Both the position numbers and the translations under genes were made by a program. From contig JASBRV010000102.1 of NCBI GenBank assembly GCA_030149295.1, positions 62,001 to 126,000 on the forward strand: a stretch of 64,000 bases of DNA. Direction: 5' to 3'. Position 1 is the first letter of the stretch. The number at the start of each line of letters is the position of its first letter. Below the pieces are notes generated by a model. The model saw only the letters and a program-made list of their open reading frames with translations, searched no databases and was not told where the DNA came from. The stretch comes from Bacteriovoracales bacterium (GTDB lineage: Bacteria; Bdellovibrionota; Bacteriovoracia; Bacteriovoracales; Bacteriovoracaceae). Of this stretch, positions 41,879 through 50,934 are shown piece after piece.

Positions 41879-43156
41879 CTATTTGAATTTAACAACACAG
41901 TAATTCTTTTTGCCTTTTCTGACCACAAGAGCACTTTCACTTGCAAGGTGCTCTTTTTGAACCACAACATCAATCCCTTCAACGGAGATATTATTTATAT
42001 AAACGCCTTTTTGAGTGACACTTCTTCTCGCCTCTCCCTTTGATTTGAAAAGGGGTGTTTCACTTAACATATCCAGAACAGGCAAGCCCGCATTTAATTG
42101 CTCGCGCGAAAGGTCGATGCTAGGAACATCGGCGAAAATCGAATCAACTTCCTTATCCGATACCTTTTCAATGGTGCCACCAAAGAAGAAACTTGTAGCC
42201 CTTAAAGCCGCTTCAAGACCTTCTTCTCCATGGGCCAATTTAACGACAGATTCGGCTAACTTCTTTTGAGCAGCTCTTTTATGGGGTTCTTCTTTGGTTT
42301 GTTTTTCAAAATCATTGATTTCATCAACACTAAGGAAAGTGTAGTATTTAAGGTATTTGACCACACTTTCATCGTCACTATTGAGAAGGTATTGGTACAT
42401 TTGATAAGGGCTAGTCAGCTCAGAGTCTATATAAATGGTTTTACCACCTTCAGACTTTCCAAACTTTTTTCCCTGAGAATCAGTTACCAAGGGAGTCACA
42501 ACCCCATAGACTTGGCCTTGATACATCTTTCGTGTCAAATCAATACCAGCAGTAATATTGCCCCACTGATCACCACCACCCATTTGTAAGGTGACACCAT
42601 GATCTTTATAAAGGCAAGCAAAGTCATAGGCTTGAATCATCTGATAAGAAAACTCTGTATAGCTAATGCCTGCCTCAGAATTAAGACGGCTTTTCACACT
42701 ATCTTTTGCGAGCATTTCACTGAGACGAAACCTCTTTCCCACAGTTCTTAAAAATTCAAGAAAACTGAACTTTCCAATCCAGTCATAATTATTAACAACC
42801 ACGGCCTTATTTTCTCCCTCAAACGAGAGAAAACGAGAGAGTTGGTTTGTCATGGCGGCGACATTTTGATCAAGAATTTCTCCGGTTAGAAGATTTCTTT
42901 CTGCACTTTTACCGGAGGGGTCACCAATCATGCCCGTGGCGCCACCAATTAAAATAAAAGGTTGATGGCCTTGTTCTTGTAAGCGTTTCATTAAAACGAC
43001 ACCCAGAAAGTTTCCAATCTGAATCGACTTCGCTGTAGGATCAAAGCCAATATAGAACTTTAGCCCCTTACCATCTAACTTTTCTAAAACCTCATCATGA
43101 GATGTGTTTTCAATAAGTCCGCGCCACTTTAACTCTTCACTAAATTGCATGCTCAA
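41879..43156 (-). CDS. tyrS: Tyrosyl-tRNA synthetase
   Basis: The 425-residue class Ic enzyme has FYIGFDPTAKSIQIGNFLG near residue 33 (HIGH-like), GDPSGKSAERNLL, the tyrosine pocket YDFACLYKDHG and QMGGGDQWGNITAG near 190, and the KMSKS loop KFGKSEGG near 230. The C-terminal S4 RNA-binding domain (residues about 355-420) ends the protein. AAAGG lies six bases before the ATG. It follows a small secreted-protein gene by seven bases on the same strand. Confidence 0.97.
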   Translation of the reverse strand: MSMQFSEELKWRGLIENTSHDEVLEKLDGKGLKFYIGFDPTAKSIQIGNFLGVVLMKRLQEQGHQPFILIGGATGMIGDPSGKSAERNLLTGEILDQNVAAMTNQLSRFLSFEGENKAVVVNNYDWIGKFSFLEFLRTVGKRFRLSEMLAKDSVKSRLNSEAGISYTEFSYQMIQAYDFACLYKDHGVTLQMGGGDQWGNITAGIDLTRKMYQGQVYGVVTPLVTDSQGKKFGKSEGGKTIYIDSELTSPYQMYQYLLNSDDESVVKYLKYYTFLSVDEINDFEKQTKEEPHKRAAQKKLAESVVKLAHGEEGLEAALRATSFFFGGTIEKVSDKEVDSIFADVPSIDLSREQLNAGLPVLDMLSETPLFKSKGEARRSVTQKGVYINNISVEGIDVVVQKEHLASESALVVRKGKKNYCVVKFK

Positions 43157-43163
43157 CCTTTAA

Positions 43164-43685
43164 TTAATTCCAATTGTAATTAGTTAATTTTAAAAGTGAG
43201 CCCTGTAAAGTCATTTGTGCCACGGCAAGTACTGGGAAAGGTCCAATCCAAATAGTGTCAGCCTGAACATCATTGAGGAATTTCGTTGTCGCTTCGATAT
43301 TGATTCCATTGAATGAATTCTTCGAAGAAAGTTCATCCAAAGCTTCACCTGAGACACGACAAGTAGCCGTTGTTCCAACAGGAAGATCAATCTCCTCTAG
43401 AGTTCCACCAATCTGAGGGCATAAGGCCACAAGGAGCCCCGCTTGCTGAGGCGTCATCACATCACTAGTGGGAACAAGGGATTCTGACGTATCGAGGTTT
43501 TGACCATTAAAAACAGTGCTATCTCTTTGAATGAGACCTGAAGCCGTCATGCGAGTGTATTGCGCTGTAAAGGAGAGGCGTCCCCCTTGCCAATTTCCTT
43601 CAAGAACGGAGAAGTCTCCCACTCGATCCACCTGGGCAATAGACTGAAAGGAAAAAAAGACCAAAAAGATAGACAAATAACGCAT
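43164..43685 (-). CDS. Small secreted protein, unknown
   Basis: 173 residues, strong AAGGAG site, signal peptide ending near Ser-Ile-Ala-Gln (residue 18). The mature part is strand-rich, with two cysteines (about residues 96 and 116) likely paired. It contains a repeated Asn/Ser/Thr pattern but no recognisable domain. It precedes tyrS by seven bases and could drive its transcription, though the two functions seem unrelated. Confidence 0.7.
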   Translation of the reverse strand: MRYLSIFLVFFSFQSIAQVDRVGDFSVLEGNWQGGRLSFTAQYTRMTASGLIQRDSTVFNGQNLDTSESLVPTSDVMTPQQAGLLVALCPQIGGTLEEIDLPVGTTATCRVSGEALDELSSKNSFNGINIEATTKFLNDVQADTIWIGPFPVLAVAQMTLQGSLLKLTNYNWN

Positions 43686-43750
43686 AAAACACTCCTTAGA
43701 TTCATTTTATTAGACAGTAATCATCTGGTCTCGGTCACCTTTTGTAAACT

Positions 43751-43759
43751 TGATATAAT
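43751..43759 (+). promoter_or_regulatory. Extended -10 promoter six bases before a start codon
   Basis: TGATATAAT is an extended -10 (TG-N-TATAAT) ending six bases before the ATG at 43766. No Shine-Dalgarno is present, so the message is probably leaderless. Extended -10 promoters can work without a -35 box, and none is seen. Confidence 0.6.
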
Positions 43760-43765
43760 GCTCAG

Positions 43766-45286
43766 ATGTCTCGCGAATTCCCTAGAAAAATCGCCATAAT
43801 CGGTGGTGGCTATAGCTCTCTTGCTGCAGCCAGTCTATTAAGTCATCACGGTCTTGAGGTAGATCTCTTTGAAGGTCATACCTACTTGGGTGGTTGTGCC
43901 TCTTTTTTTAAACGAGGTCAGTATAAATTCGATTGTGGCGCGACAACACTCTCTGGCTTAATGCCAGGACGACCACTTCATTCTCTGCTTCTATCCCTCG
44001 ATGTTAAACCAGAAAATATATGCCAAAAACTCAATATCACCCACCTTGAAACCCCTATGAAACTCCATTTAAGTACTGGCAAAAGCATTACTCGACATCG
44101 TCATTTTTCAACATTTATGGAAGAGTTGGCAGCTCAATTTCCCGGTATTAACCACCGGAGATTGTGGCAAAGAATGAAGGAGCTTGAGGCAAGACTTTGG
44201 GAAGTGATAGGTGCTTCGCAACATTTCCCTCCCAAAAGTCTCTCTGACCTTGGAAATCTCCTAAAGCCTAGGATTATAAAAAAGGTAGATTTAGGACCAC
44301 AAGCCTTTATTCCTTTAAAAACACATATTCCCTCTCACTACCCCCAAGAATTAAAAGACCTTCTTAATGAACAACTTTTGATTTCTACCCAAAGTACCTT
44401 AAAAGAAGTCCCAACCTTACTTGCCGCTATGGGTCTAACTTATCCTGAGGACATGCATTATAGCTTTGGCGGCATATCGACTCTTGCTTATTTTCTTAAA
44501 GAGACTATTGAAAAATCTGGTGGAAAAATTCATCTCAGAAGAAAAGTAAAAGAAGTCATTCCTCTCGGTAAAAACAAAGGCTTTGAACTTGTTATTCAAA
44601 AAGCGGGTAACAAAGAGGTACGTTTTCATGCAGATCTGGTTATTACTTCGACCACCATTTGGGACACACCTAAGCTTTTTAAAGGCAGTATTAAAGAAAG
44701 GTTTGAAGAAATTCACAAGAATAAAGATAAAGGGACTTGGGGTGCAATGACAGCATATTATGCCCTCAAAACTAAAAGCCCTCAAAATATTCTCTATCAC
44801 CAAATCCACTATAAGAATGATCCTACTTTTAATCGTGGCTCCCTCTTTTTCTCTTTTTCTCATCCGGATGATCACGAAAGGGCCCCCCAGGGCATACAGA
44901 CACTAACCATAAGCACTCATTGTGACGCCAATAGGTTTTATCCCCATATAGATAAATCGGATTACGAGAAAATCAAACAGGCGTTTCAAAGTCTGTGTGA
45001 AGAAAAACTTAAAGAAATTTTTCCGGATGAATTTGAAATTCTTCATGCAGAAATAGGAACACCAAAAACATTCGAGCGTTTTACTAATCGCCATCGTGGC
45101 CTAGTTGGAGGACTTCCTCATAACAGCAAAAATAACATTCTAACCTTTCCAGCCCAAGAGACATATCTTGAGAATTTCTATCAAATAGGAGACACTACTT
45201 TTCCCGGTCAAGGAATTGTTGGTGTCACAACGGGAGCTATGATCCTTGCAGGAAAAATTTTAAAGAAGAATTTCCTCACACCATAA
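43766..45286 (+). CDS. FAD-dependent oxidoreductase of the phytoene desaturase (CrtI/CrtISO) type
   Basis: 506 residues. The N-terminal dinucleotide fold is IAIIGGGYSSLAAASLLSHHGLEVDLFEGH with the Gly-x-Gly-x-x and acidic end of strand 2. GGCASFFKRGQYKFDCGATTLSG is the flavin-binding follow-on typical of carotenoid desaturases and isomerases. YQIGDTTFPGQGIVGVTTGA near residue 470 is the C-terminal FAD signature. The substrate could be a carotenoid or a retinol-like lipid, but no carotenoid genes are in the window. Transcription appears leaderless. Confidence 0.85.
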   Translation: MSREFPRKIAIIGGGYSSLAAASLLSHHGLEVDLFEGHTYLGGCASFFKRGQYKFDCGATTLSGLMPGRPLHSLLLSLDVKPENICQKLNITHLETPMKLHLSTGKSITRHRHFSTFMEELAAQFPGINHRRLWQRMKELEARLWEVIGASQHFPPKSLSDLGNLLKPRIIKKVDLGPQAFIPLKTHIPSHYPQELKDLLNEQLLISTQSTLKEVPTLLAAMGLTYPEDMHYSFGGISTLAYFLKETIEKSGGKIHLRRKVKEVIPLGKNKGFELVIQKAGNKEVRFHADLVITSTTIWDTPKLFKGSIKERFEEIHKNKDKGTWGAMTAYYALKTKSPQNILYHQIHYKNDPTFNRGSLFFSFSHPDDHERAPQGIQTLTISTHCDANRFYPHIDKSDYEKIKQAFQSLCEEKLKEIFPDEFEILHAEIGTPKTFERFTNRHRGLVGGLPHNSKNNILTFPAQETYLENFYQIGDTTFPGQGIVGVTTGAMILAGKILKKNFLTP

Positions 45287-45353
45287 AATATCAATTGACT
45301 TAAATGTGGACAGGAATCGCTGTACCTTTAATAATAGAGGCAAAGGATTCTGC

Positions 45354-47402
45354 TTGTTTAAGATACTAATCTTATTAACTTTTATGAGCCCCATCTTTGG
45401 GGATTTAGTTGAAGTCACCTTCTTAAAGGGCAAAGCAATTTACGTGAGCCCTGGTGGTAAAAAGTTTCAGCTCAAAAATAAAGTCAAAATAAAGAAAGAT
45501 GGTCTCGTTAAAACAGGAAAAGCTTCACTGCTTCGCCTCAAATTTAACAATGGCACACTCCTCAACATTGGCCCTCAAAGCTCCATGGTCATTAGCCATG
45601 AGGTAAAAGATAAACCCCACTTAGTCGAGCTCATCCGCGGAAAAGTTCGTGGCATCGTCGATCCAAAAGAAAAGCCTAAGGAAGGCTTTGATCACAAAAT
45701 GATTATAAAGACTCGTTCGGCCTCTATTGGAGTTAGAGGAACTGACTTTGTTGTAGTTCACAATGATAAAAACCACATCACTTCCAATATTACGCTCAAA
45801 GGTGAAGTAGACCTCCACAAAAACTCTGATGAACAGATTTTTGAATCCCTTAGAGAAGAGTTAGATCCTTCAAAGAAACCAATCACTTTTGGTCAGGAAG
45901 AAAACTTAAATGCCATGGAAGAAGATCTTAGAAATTACCGCACGAGAAGAATTCCTGTAGGCCACTTTGCTGGCGCCTTTCCCAGTTACGAAAAGGCCAT
46001 CAGTCCCGTGAGAATCGATGACAATCAATTGATGGCCCTCAATAAGAATAGGAATCTCAAAATTAACGCAGGAAACACTTCCAATAACAAACCAAAGAGA
46101 AAAGTTCTCACTAATAATTATCAAATAGGAAGAATTGATAATCCGGAGTCTAGCCTCGTTCCCCAACCTCAAAAATCAGAAACTTTGGATCAAACAAAGT
46201 ACAACTCTATCACCACTGAAGAAGGGATACGCCATGGCGGAATTGTTGATCTTAACACCGGCATCTATATTTCCCCTCCCGAGCAAGCAAAGAGAGACCC
46301 CAAAACAGGTAAATATATAATCCCAGATGAACTAGGAGGAGTTGACCCTGAAACTGGTGAGTACGTACCTCCCAAGGGTGTCAAGCTTGATCCCATTTAT
46401 GGATTCAAATACGACACCAATATTCCCAAAGACCGAAACGTAAAAGAAAACTTGGAGAAACTACAAAACCTCACGGGGAGTTTTACCGAAAAAGTCAGTG
46501 AAGCTTTAGAAATTTTTAAAGAAATCACTAGACTCGATCTTTATGGCTTTGCCAATTATCAATACACTACCAACGTTAGAGAAGATTATTATGGAGAATT
46601 TCGTCGCATCACCAATAAAGACTCCATGCTTTGGAATCTCGAAGGATTTGGCGGTTTTCAACTTTTCCACAATAAAGACTGGCTCATTTATCCTAAAGGC
46701 TCCATCCATTTTCGCTATTATGAATCTGGCCAACCCGACATAAGAGAGCTCAACCAATATGAGGGTATGATTGGCAATGAAATCCATTTAAAGCACTCTA
46801 CCTTTGGCCGAAGCTCTCGCTTAATATTTGATCTCGCTTTTACCACTCGTTATCAAAATTACCAAAAGAGAGATCTTTATGATTTTTATACGGAAGATAC
46901 TGGCTTTAAGATTATGGAGCGCTTAAGCCTCAATCGAAACAATCATCTCAATATCTATTATCAGGTGAGGGCTTTTCACGGTTATAGAGACCCTGACCAT
47001 GGGAATATTCATAATTTTGGTTTCAATCATGACTTTGAACTCGGTGACACATGGTCACTACTCTATGGTGGAGAATGGAGTTGGCGTGACAATAAACTTG
47101 ATAACAATACTTACGAAATTTTAGCAGGACATTTAAAATTTAAGTGGCGAGAAATCTTTTCTCGCACAGATATGACCTTTGGTTACACCTACCAGAACCA
47201 TCAAAGTCGCATCCCTCTATATTTTGATCACGCGGTCTATTACAAAACGGACGTTCTCTTTCATCACAACCTCGGCCAATTTTGGAAAATTAATCTTCTC
47301 TATGAATTTGAGAGGATGAGAGGTTATGGTGCCGCCCAGACGAGTGAGGATCGATCCTTCATTCGTCAATCTTGGGGCGGCGGTTTAACTATGATGTTCT
47401 AG
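45354..47402 (+). CDS. FecR-domain protein with C-terminal outer-membrane beta-barrel
   Basis: A TTG at 45354 (six bases after AAAGGA) starts a signal peptide. The upstream GTG at 45306 has no ribosome site. In 682 residues: FecR-like domain about 20-170 (IIKTRSASIGVRGTDFVVV, matching the FecR gene at 39061), a disordered linker, tandem Asp-Pro-x-Thr-Gly-x-Tyr repeats about residues 299-360, a short coiled segment, then about 290 residues of amphipathic strands ending in Gly-Gly-Leu-Thr-Met-Met-Phe, a barrel C-terminus. It is likely an outer-membrane protein with a periplasmic ligand or partner domain. Unknown role. Confidence 0.8.
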   Translation: MFKILILLTFMSPIFGDLVEVTFLKGKAIYVSPGGKKFQLKNKVKIKKDGLVKTGKASLLRLKFNNGTLLNIGPQSSMVISHEVKDKPHLVELIRGKVRGIVDPKEKPKEGFDHKMIIKTRSASIGVRGTDFVVVHNDKNHITSNITLKGEVDLHKNSDEQIFESLREELDPSKKPITFGQEENLNAMEEDLRNYRTRRIPVGHFAGAFPSYEKAISPVRIDDNQLMALNKNRNLKINAGNTSNNKPKRKVLTNNYQIGRIDNPESSLVPQPQKSETLDQTKYNSITTEEGIRHGGIVDLNTGIYISPPEQAKRDPKTGKYIIPDELGGVDPETGEYVPPKGVKLDPIYGFKYDTNIPKDRNVKENLEKLQNLTGSFTEKVSEALEIFKEITRLDLYGFANYQYTTNVREDYYGEFRRITNKDSMLWNLEGFGGFQLFHNKDWLIYPKGSIHFRYYESGQPDIRELNQYEGMIGNEIHLKHSTFGRSSRLIFDLAFTTRYQNYQKRDLYDFYTEDTGFKIMERLSLNRNNHLNIYYQVRAFHGYRDPDHGNIHNFGFNHDFELGDTWSLLYGGEWSWRDNKLDNNTYEILAGHLKFKWREIFSRTDMTFGYTYQNHQSRIPLYFDHAVYYKTDVLFHHNLGQFWKINLLYEFERMRGYGAAQTSEDRSFIRQSWGGGLTMMF

Positions 47403-48679
47403 TTCTTTCCTTCTAAAATAGCGGTGACGCCCATGCCACCAGCAGTACATATACTGATGAGACCTTTTCCACCTCCATTTTCATGAATAACCTTAGCAAG
47501 CCCCGAAAGAATCCTCGCTCCAGTGGCGGCAAAGGGATGACCAAGGGCCAATGAACCACCCTTTACATTCATTTTTGAGCGGTCAATAGAACCTAGAGCG
47601 GTCTCGAGGCCTAACTTTTCTTTACAAAAAGTTTCATCTTCCCATGCTTTCAAAGTGCAAAGAACTTGGGCAGCAAAAGCTTCATGAATTTCGTAAAAAT
47701 CAAAATCTTGCAACTTCATTCCCGCTCTTTTTAGCATTTTAGGTACGGCATAGGCCGGTGCCATCAGCAGACCTTCATCACTAACATAATCGACGGCTCC
47801 ACTTTGTCCCATGGTAAGGTAGGCCATGACCTCGAGTCCATGCTCCTTAGCGTAGTCCTCACTGCAGAGAAAAACAGCGGCAGCACCATCGGTCAATGGT
47901 GTCGAGTTACCGGCGGTAAGGGTTCCTTCACCACTTGTTTTATCAAAAGCAGGCTTAAGCTTTGAGAGTTTTTCCAGACCAATATCTGCTCTTAAAATAT
48001 TGTCTTTTTCAAGACCTCCAAAATCACAAACCAGATCACGATAAAATCCCGCTTCATAAGCATTTGCCGCATTCTTATGACTTTCAAAGGCCAACTGATC
48101 TTGATCTTCTCGGGAGATCCCCCAATTCTTGGCCATCACTTCGCAAGACTCTCCCATACTCAGACCTGTTCTTGCTTCTTTAATGGCAGGAAACTTGGGA
48201 AGAAGATCACTTGGTCCCAAACCTTTTAGGGCCTTGAGACGGGAGCCAAAATCGCGCGCATAGTTCATCGCCGAGAGGCGGTCTGAAAAAGATTTTTTAA
48301 ATTCAACAGGAATATCCGAATTTGAATCCACTCCACCAGCTATACCACTATCAATTTGGCCCATGGCTATTTTTCCAGCGATAATGAGAGCGGCTTCCAA
48401 AGAAGTGCCACACGCCTTTTGAATGTCAGTTGCAGGAATATGAAAAGAAAGACCGGCTTCAATGGCTGATTCTCGCGCCAAAGCAAAGTCAGCAGCATGT
48501 TTACTTACGGCCCCTAAAACGACTTCACCGACTTCTTTAGAGTCTAGGGCCAAATCCTCTTTGAGTGATTTAAGAGCTGCACTCATAAGCTCCTTATTTC
48601 CTTTTTTCATGTATTTTGTACCAGAACGAGCAAAAGGAATTCTCTTTCCGCCAATGATACAAACTTTACGCATTTCCAT
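47399..48679 (-). CDS. Acetyl-CoA acyltransferase (thiolase)
   Basis: The 426-residue thiolase has Cys90 in DIQKACGTSLEA, the His of EIHEAFAA near 341, GGSLALGHPFAATGAR near 372 and the second catalytic Cys in ICTAGGMGVTA near 415. It cleaves or forms 3-ketoacyl-CoA. Its length and the GGSLALGHP block resemble FadI-type thiolases of beta-oxidation more than short PhaA-type enzymes. No other beta-oxidation gene is adjacent. The ATG has AAGGAAG upstream. Its 3' end overlaps the FecR-barrel gene by four bases. Confidence 0.9.
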   Translation of the reverse strand: MEMRKVCIIGGKRIPFARSGTKYMKKGNKELMSAALKSLKEDLALDSKEVGEVVLGAVSKHAADFALARESAIEAGLSFHIPATDIQKACGTSLEAALIIAGKIAMGQIDSGIAGGVDSNSDIPVEFKKSFSDRLSAMNYARDFGSRLKALKGLGPSDLLPKFPAIKEARTGLSMGESCEVMAKNWGISREDQDQLAFESHKNAANAYEAGFYRDLVCDFGGLEKDNILRADIGLEKLSKLKPAFDKTSGEGTLTAGNSTPLTDGAAAVFLCSEDYAKEHGLEVMAYLTMGQSGAVDYVSDEGLLMAPAYAVPKMLKRAGMKLQDFDFYEIHEAFAAQVLCTLKAWEDETFCKEKLGLETALGSIDRSKMNVKGGSLALGHPFAATGARILSGLAKVIHENGGGKGLISICTAGGMGVTAILEGKN

Positions 48680-48732
48680 TTTTCTTCCTTGATTAATTAT
48701 GTTAATGAACTTCTCACATTTATTAGTCGTTT

Positions 48733-50064
48733 TTATTTTAAAGCAACTTCTTCTAAAACTAAAAAGGGCATATCGTAACGATATTGCTCAAACCATTTTT
48801 GACTTAGGCAGGCATAGCCTCCCTTACCCCAGCCCTCTCCCCAGCTATTGACAACAAGAACACATTTTTGGCCCTGAGAGGAGTGCAAATCTTTGGGAAG
48901 TTCCATCAGACCAATCATAAGAAGGGCATGTCCCTGAGCATGAATTCCGGAACCTCTTTGCATATTGGACTCCATAAAGACATAGCCCTCATTTTGAAAG
49001 AAATTTTTTGAAAGTTTAAATCCACCAATAACGGGAAAACCAAAGAGCAAACTCTGATAAACATCTTCGTTGCTCAATACTTCGCGAAAGGACTTCACCT
49101 TGGCCACGCCACGAAAACATCCCGACTTAAGAGGGATTTGAGTTTGATTGCGAGGGTGATCAATCAGATTATAGGGACAATCCTCCTCAAGAGGAATAGT
49201 GTACTCGCTAGAATTTTGGGACTGATAAAAAGCTGTATAGGGCCAGCTTCCAGGCTTTTGACAGGGCTTCTTTTGACACTTTTCTTTACTTTGAAAATAA
49301 AGGGCTTGTTCTGAAAGATTGACCTTTCTCGGGGCCATCAACTCCAAGGCACGAACACCGGCAAAGGCAGCACACGTGGGTCTTGGCCCTTGTCTTCTCA
49401 CAGGATACCGAAAACTCCCCTTTACCAGAGAAATCCCCTGGCCTTCGTCTACAAGGTCTTTTGGTAGGTCTCTACTTTTTTTCAGAGGATTCTTTTTAAA
49501 GCCAACTTTGGAACTACCAAAACGCGCCCTCTCTTTTTGCACATATTCACCAAGGTCTAATAAATCTTCTTTAATTTTTGGAAGTTCTTTAAGAAATCTT
49601 TTCTTATCCTCTTCCCAGCGTTTAATGGTTTGCATCCTCCTACTTTCCCAATCATTTAGCTGGGCCTTTTTCCTTTCGGCCCAGGATAGAGCTTTATTTC
49701 CTTGTTTTGAGTTCTTTCTTATTCTTTTTTCTCTTTCATACTTTTCTTTAATCAGGGCCCGGTTTCTCTTAAGAACTTCCTGAATTTTCTTTTCCCCAGG
49801 ACTCAGATCTTTTTTTGCCTCTTTTCTTTGTTTTGCCTTTGACTCTTCTTGAATTGAATCTTTTGGAACTATGACCTTTTGCGCCTCTTTCACCTGTTTT
49901 TTTTGAAATTGAACGGAGAAATCCTTTTCCAGCGATCGGCGAATTTCATAAAGAGGAAGAGGTAAACTCGTGGCAAAAGAAGAATGTATGAGAAAAATGG
50001 GGCCCAACGCCCATAAATAAAGTTTCACGCACAGTTTCCTTGGTCTGATTTTTAGTAAATCCAT
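48733..50064 (-). CDS. Secreted papain-like (C1) cysteine protease with a charged N-terminal region
   Basis: 443 residues. A hydrophobic signal or anchor at about 13-31. Residues 40-205 are extremely charged and probably one long coiled coil with Lys/Arg/Glu runs. The C1 domain follows: oxyanion Gln225 and nucleophile Cys231 (RRQGPRPTCAAFAG), His379 (GHALLMIG) and Asn406 (VVNSWGEGWGKGGYACL). All four papain positions are intact. Several further cysteines suggest disulfides. The charged segment may act as an inhibitory propeptide or a nucleic-acid or membrane tether. Proteases of this kind suit a predatory or scavenging lifestyle. Confidence 0.88.
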   Translation of the reverse strand: MDLLKIRPRKLCVKLYLWALGPIFLIHSSFATSLPLPLYEIRRSLEKDFSVQFQKKQVKEAQKVIVPKDSIQEESKAKQRKEAKKDLSPGEKKIQEVLKRNRALIKEKYEREKRIRKNSKQGNKALSWAERKKAQLNDWESRRMQTIKRWEEDKKRFLKELPKIKEDLLDLGEYVQKERARFGSSKVGFKKNPLKKSRDLPKDLVDEGQGISLVKGSFRYPVRRQGPRPTCAAFAGVRALELMAPRKVNLSEQALYFQSKEKCQKKPCQKPGSWPYTAFYQSQNSSEYTIPLEEDCPYNLIDHPRNQTQIPLKSGCFRGVAKVKSFREVLSNEDVYQSLLFGFPVIGGFKLSKNFFQNEGYVFMESNMQRGSGIHAQGHALLMIGLMELPKDLHSSQGQKCVLVVNSWGEGWGKGGYACLSQKWFEQYRYDMPFLVLEEVALK

Positions 50065-50079
50065 GATATACCTTTAGGA

Positions 50080-50925
50080 ATGAAGGTGAATAGGGAGCAA
50101 TACCTACAAGAAAAATTAAACAGGCTGGATCATTTTAACGCAATCAGGCGTAGAGAATCATGCCAAGTATGTTACCGAAAAAAGACCAACTGCCTTTGTC
50201 ATGTTTTAAAACCTTTCACACCATACTGTGAACTCTCCCTGCTTATGCATCCCAAAGAAGGAAAGAAGCAAAAGATTGGAACTGGCAGGATGACCCACGC
50301 GATATTAAAGAATTCTCATCTTTTTATCGACGTTAATATGGATGAGAATCAAGCTTTTAAGAAACTTCTTAGCGATCCCCATCGCCATCATGTTCTTCTC
50401 TATCCTTCGAGAAATCCTGAATATATCGATCAAGCAGACATTCCTCCTTCTTGGACTAAGCCTCTTTTATCACAAAAAAAAATTCTCACCTTTCATATCC
50501 TTGATGCAACTTGGCCATGCGCGAAGAAAATGATGAGAGAATCAAAACTTCTTCAAAGTCTGCCAACCGTAAGTTTTAAAGAGAGTTATCGCTCACGTTT
50601 TGTCATTAAACACCAGCCCCATGAAGCATGCCTTTCAACTATTGAAACCGCCTTCATATGCTATGAGGGACTCAAAAAGATGGGGCTCGAAAAAGACCTT
50701 AAAAATGAACACCATAACTTAAACCAAGCTTTAGATGCCTTAGTGCAATTTCAACTTGATTGTGAAAACGACCCTCACCTGCCAAGTAATAGAGGATCAA
50801 AACCTAAAACCAAAAAGAATCTCAGCCACTCACGAATTCGCCCCAAGAAAAACCGTCTCTTTTACTGGGACACCGAAAAGAGTGAAGTCGGCCATAATCA
50901 CAAATATAAAAATACTGACCAGTAA
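50080..50925 (+). CDS. tapT: DTW-domain tRNA-uridine aminocarboxypropyltransferase
   Basis: The 281-residue protein has the DTW signature as Asp142-Ala-Thr-Trp145 (HILDATWPCAKKM), a zinc-ligand set Cys28, Cys31, Cys38, Cys40 (CQVCYRKKTNCLCHV) and the substrate block YRSRFVIKHQPHEACLSTIE near residue 170. Family members (TapT/YfiP) add an acp group to uridine in the tRNA variable loop using SAM. The last about 40 residues are basic and low in complexity, an unusual extension. A GTG two codons downstream has better ribosome-site spacing and may be the real start. It is divergent from the protease across 15 bases. Confidence 0.87.
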   Translation: MKVNREQYLQEKLNRLDHFNAIRRRESCQVCYRKKTNCLCHVLKPFTPYCELSLLMHPKEGKKQKIGTGRMTHAILKNSHLFIDVNMDENQAFKKLLSDPHRHHVLLYPSRNPEYIDQADIPPSWTKPLLSQKKILTFHILDATWPCAKKMMRESKLLQSLPTVSFKESYRSRFVIKHQPHEACLSTIETAFICYEGLKKMGLEKDLKNEHHNLNQALDALVQFQLDCENDPHLPSNRGSKPKTKKNLSHSRIRPKKNRLFYWDTEKSEVGHNHKYKNTDQ

Positions 50926-50934
50926 AAAAGAAGA

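Noticed and set aside
44435-44875. Minus-strand 146-codon frame
   Set aside because: Antisense to the CrtI-like oxidoreductase, whose motifs are intact throughout.
49319-49783. Plus-strand 154-codon frame
   Set aside because: Entirely antisense to the papain-like protease gene. It is hydrophobic only because it reads the complement of Lys/Glu-rich codons.
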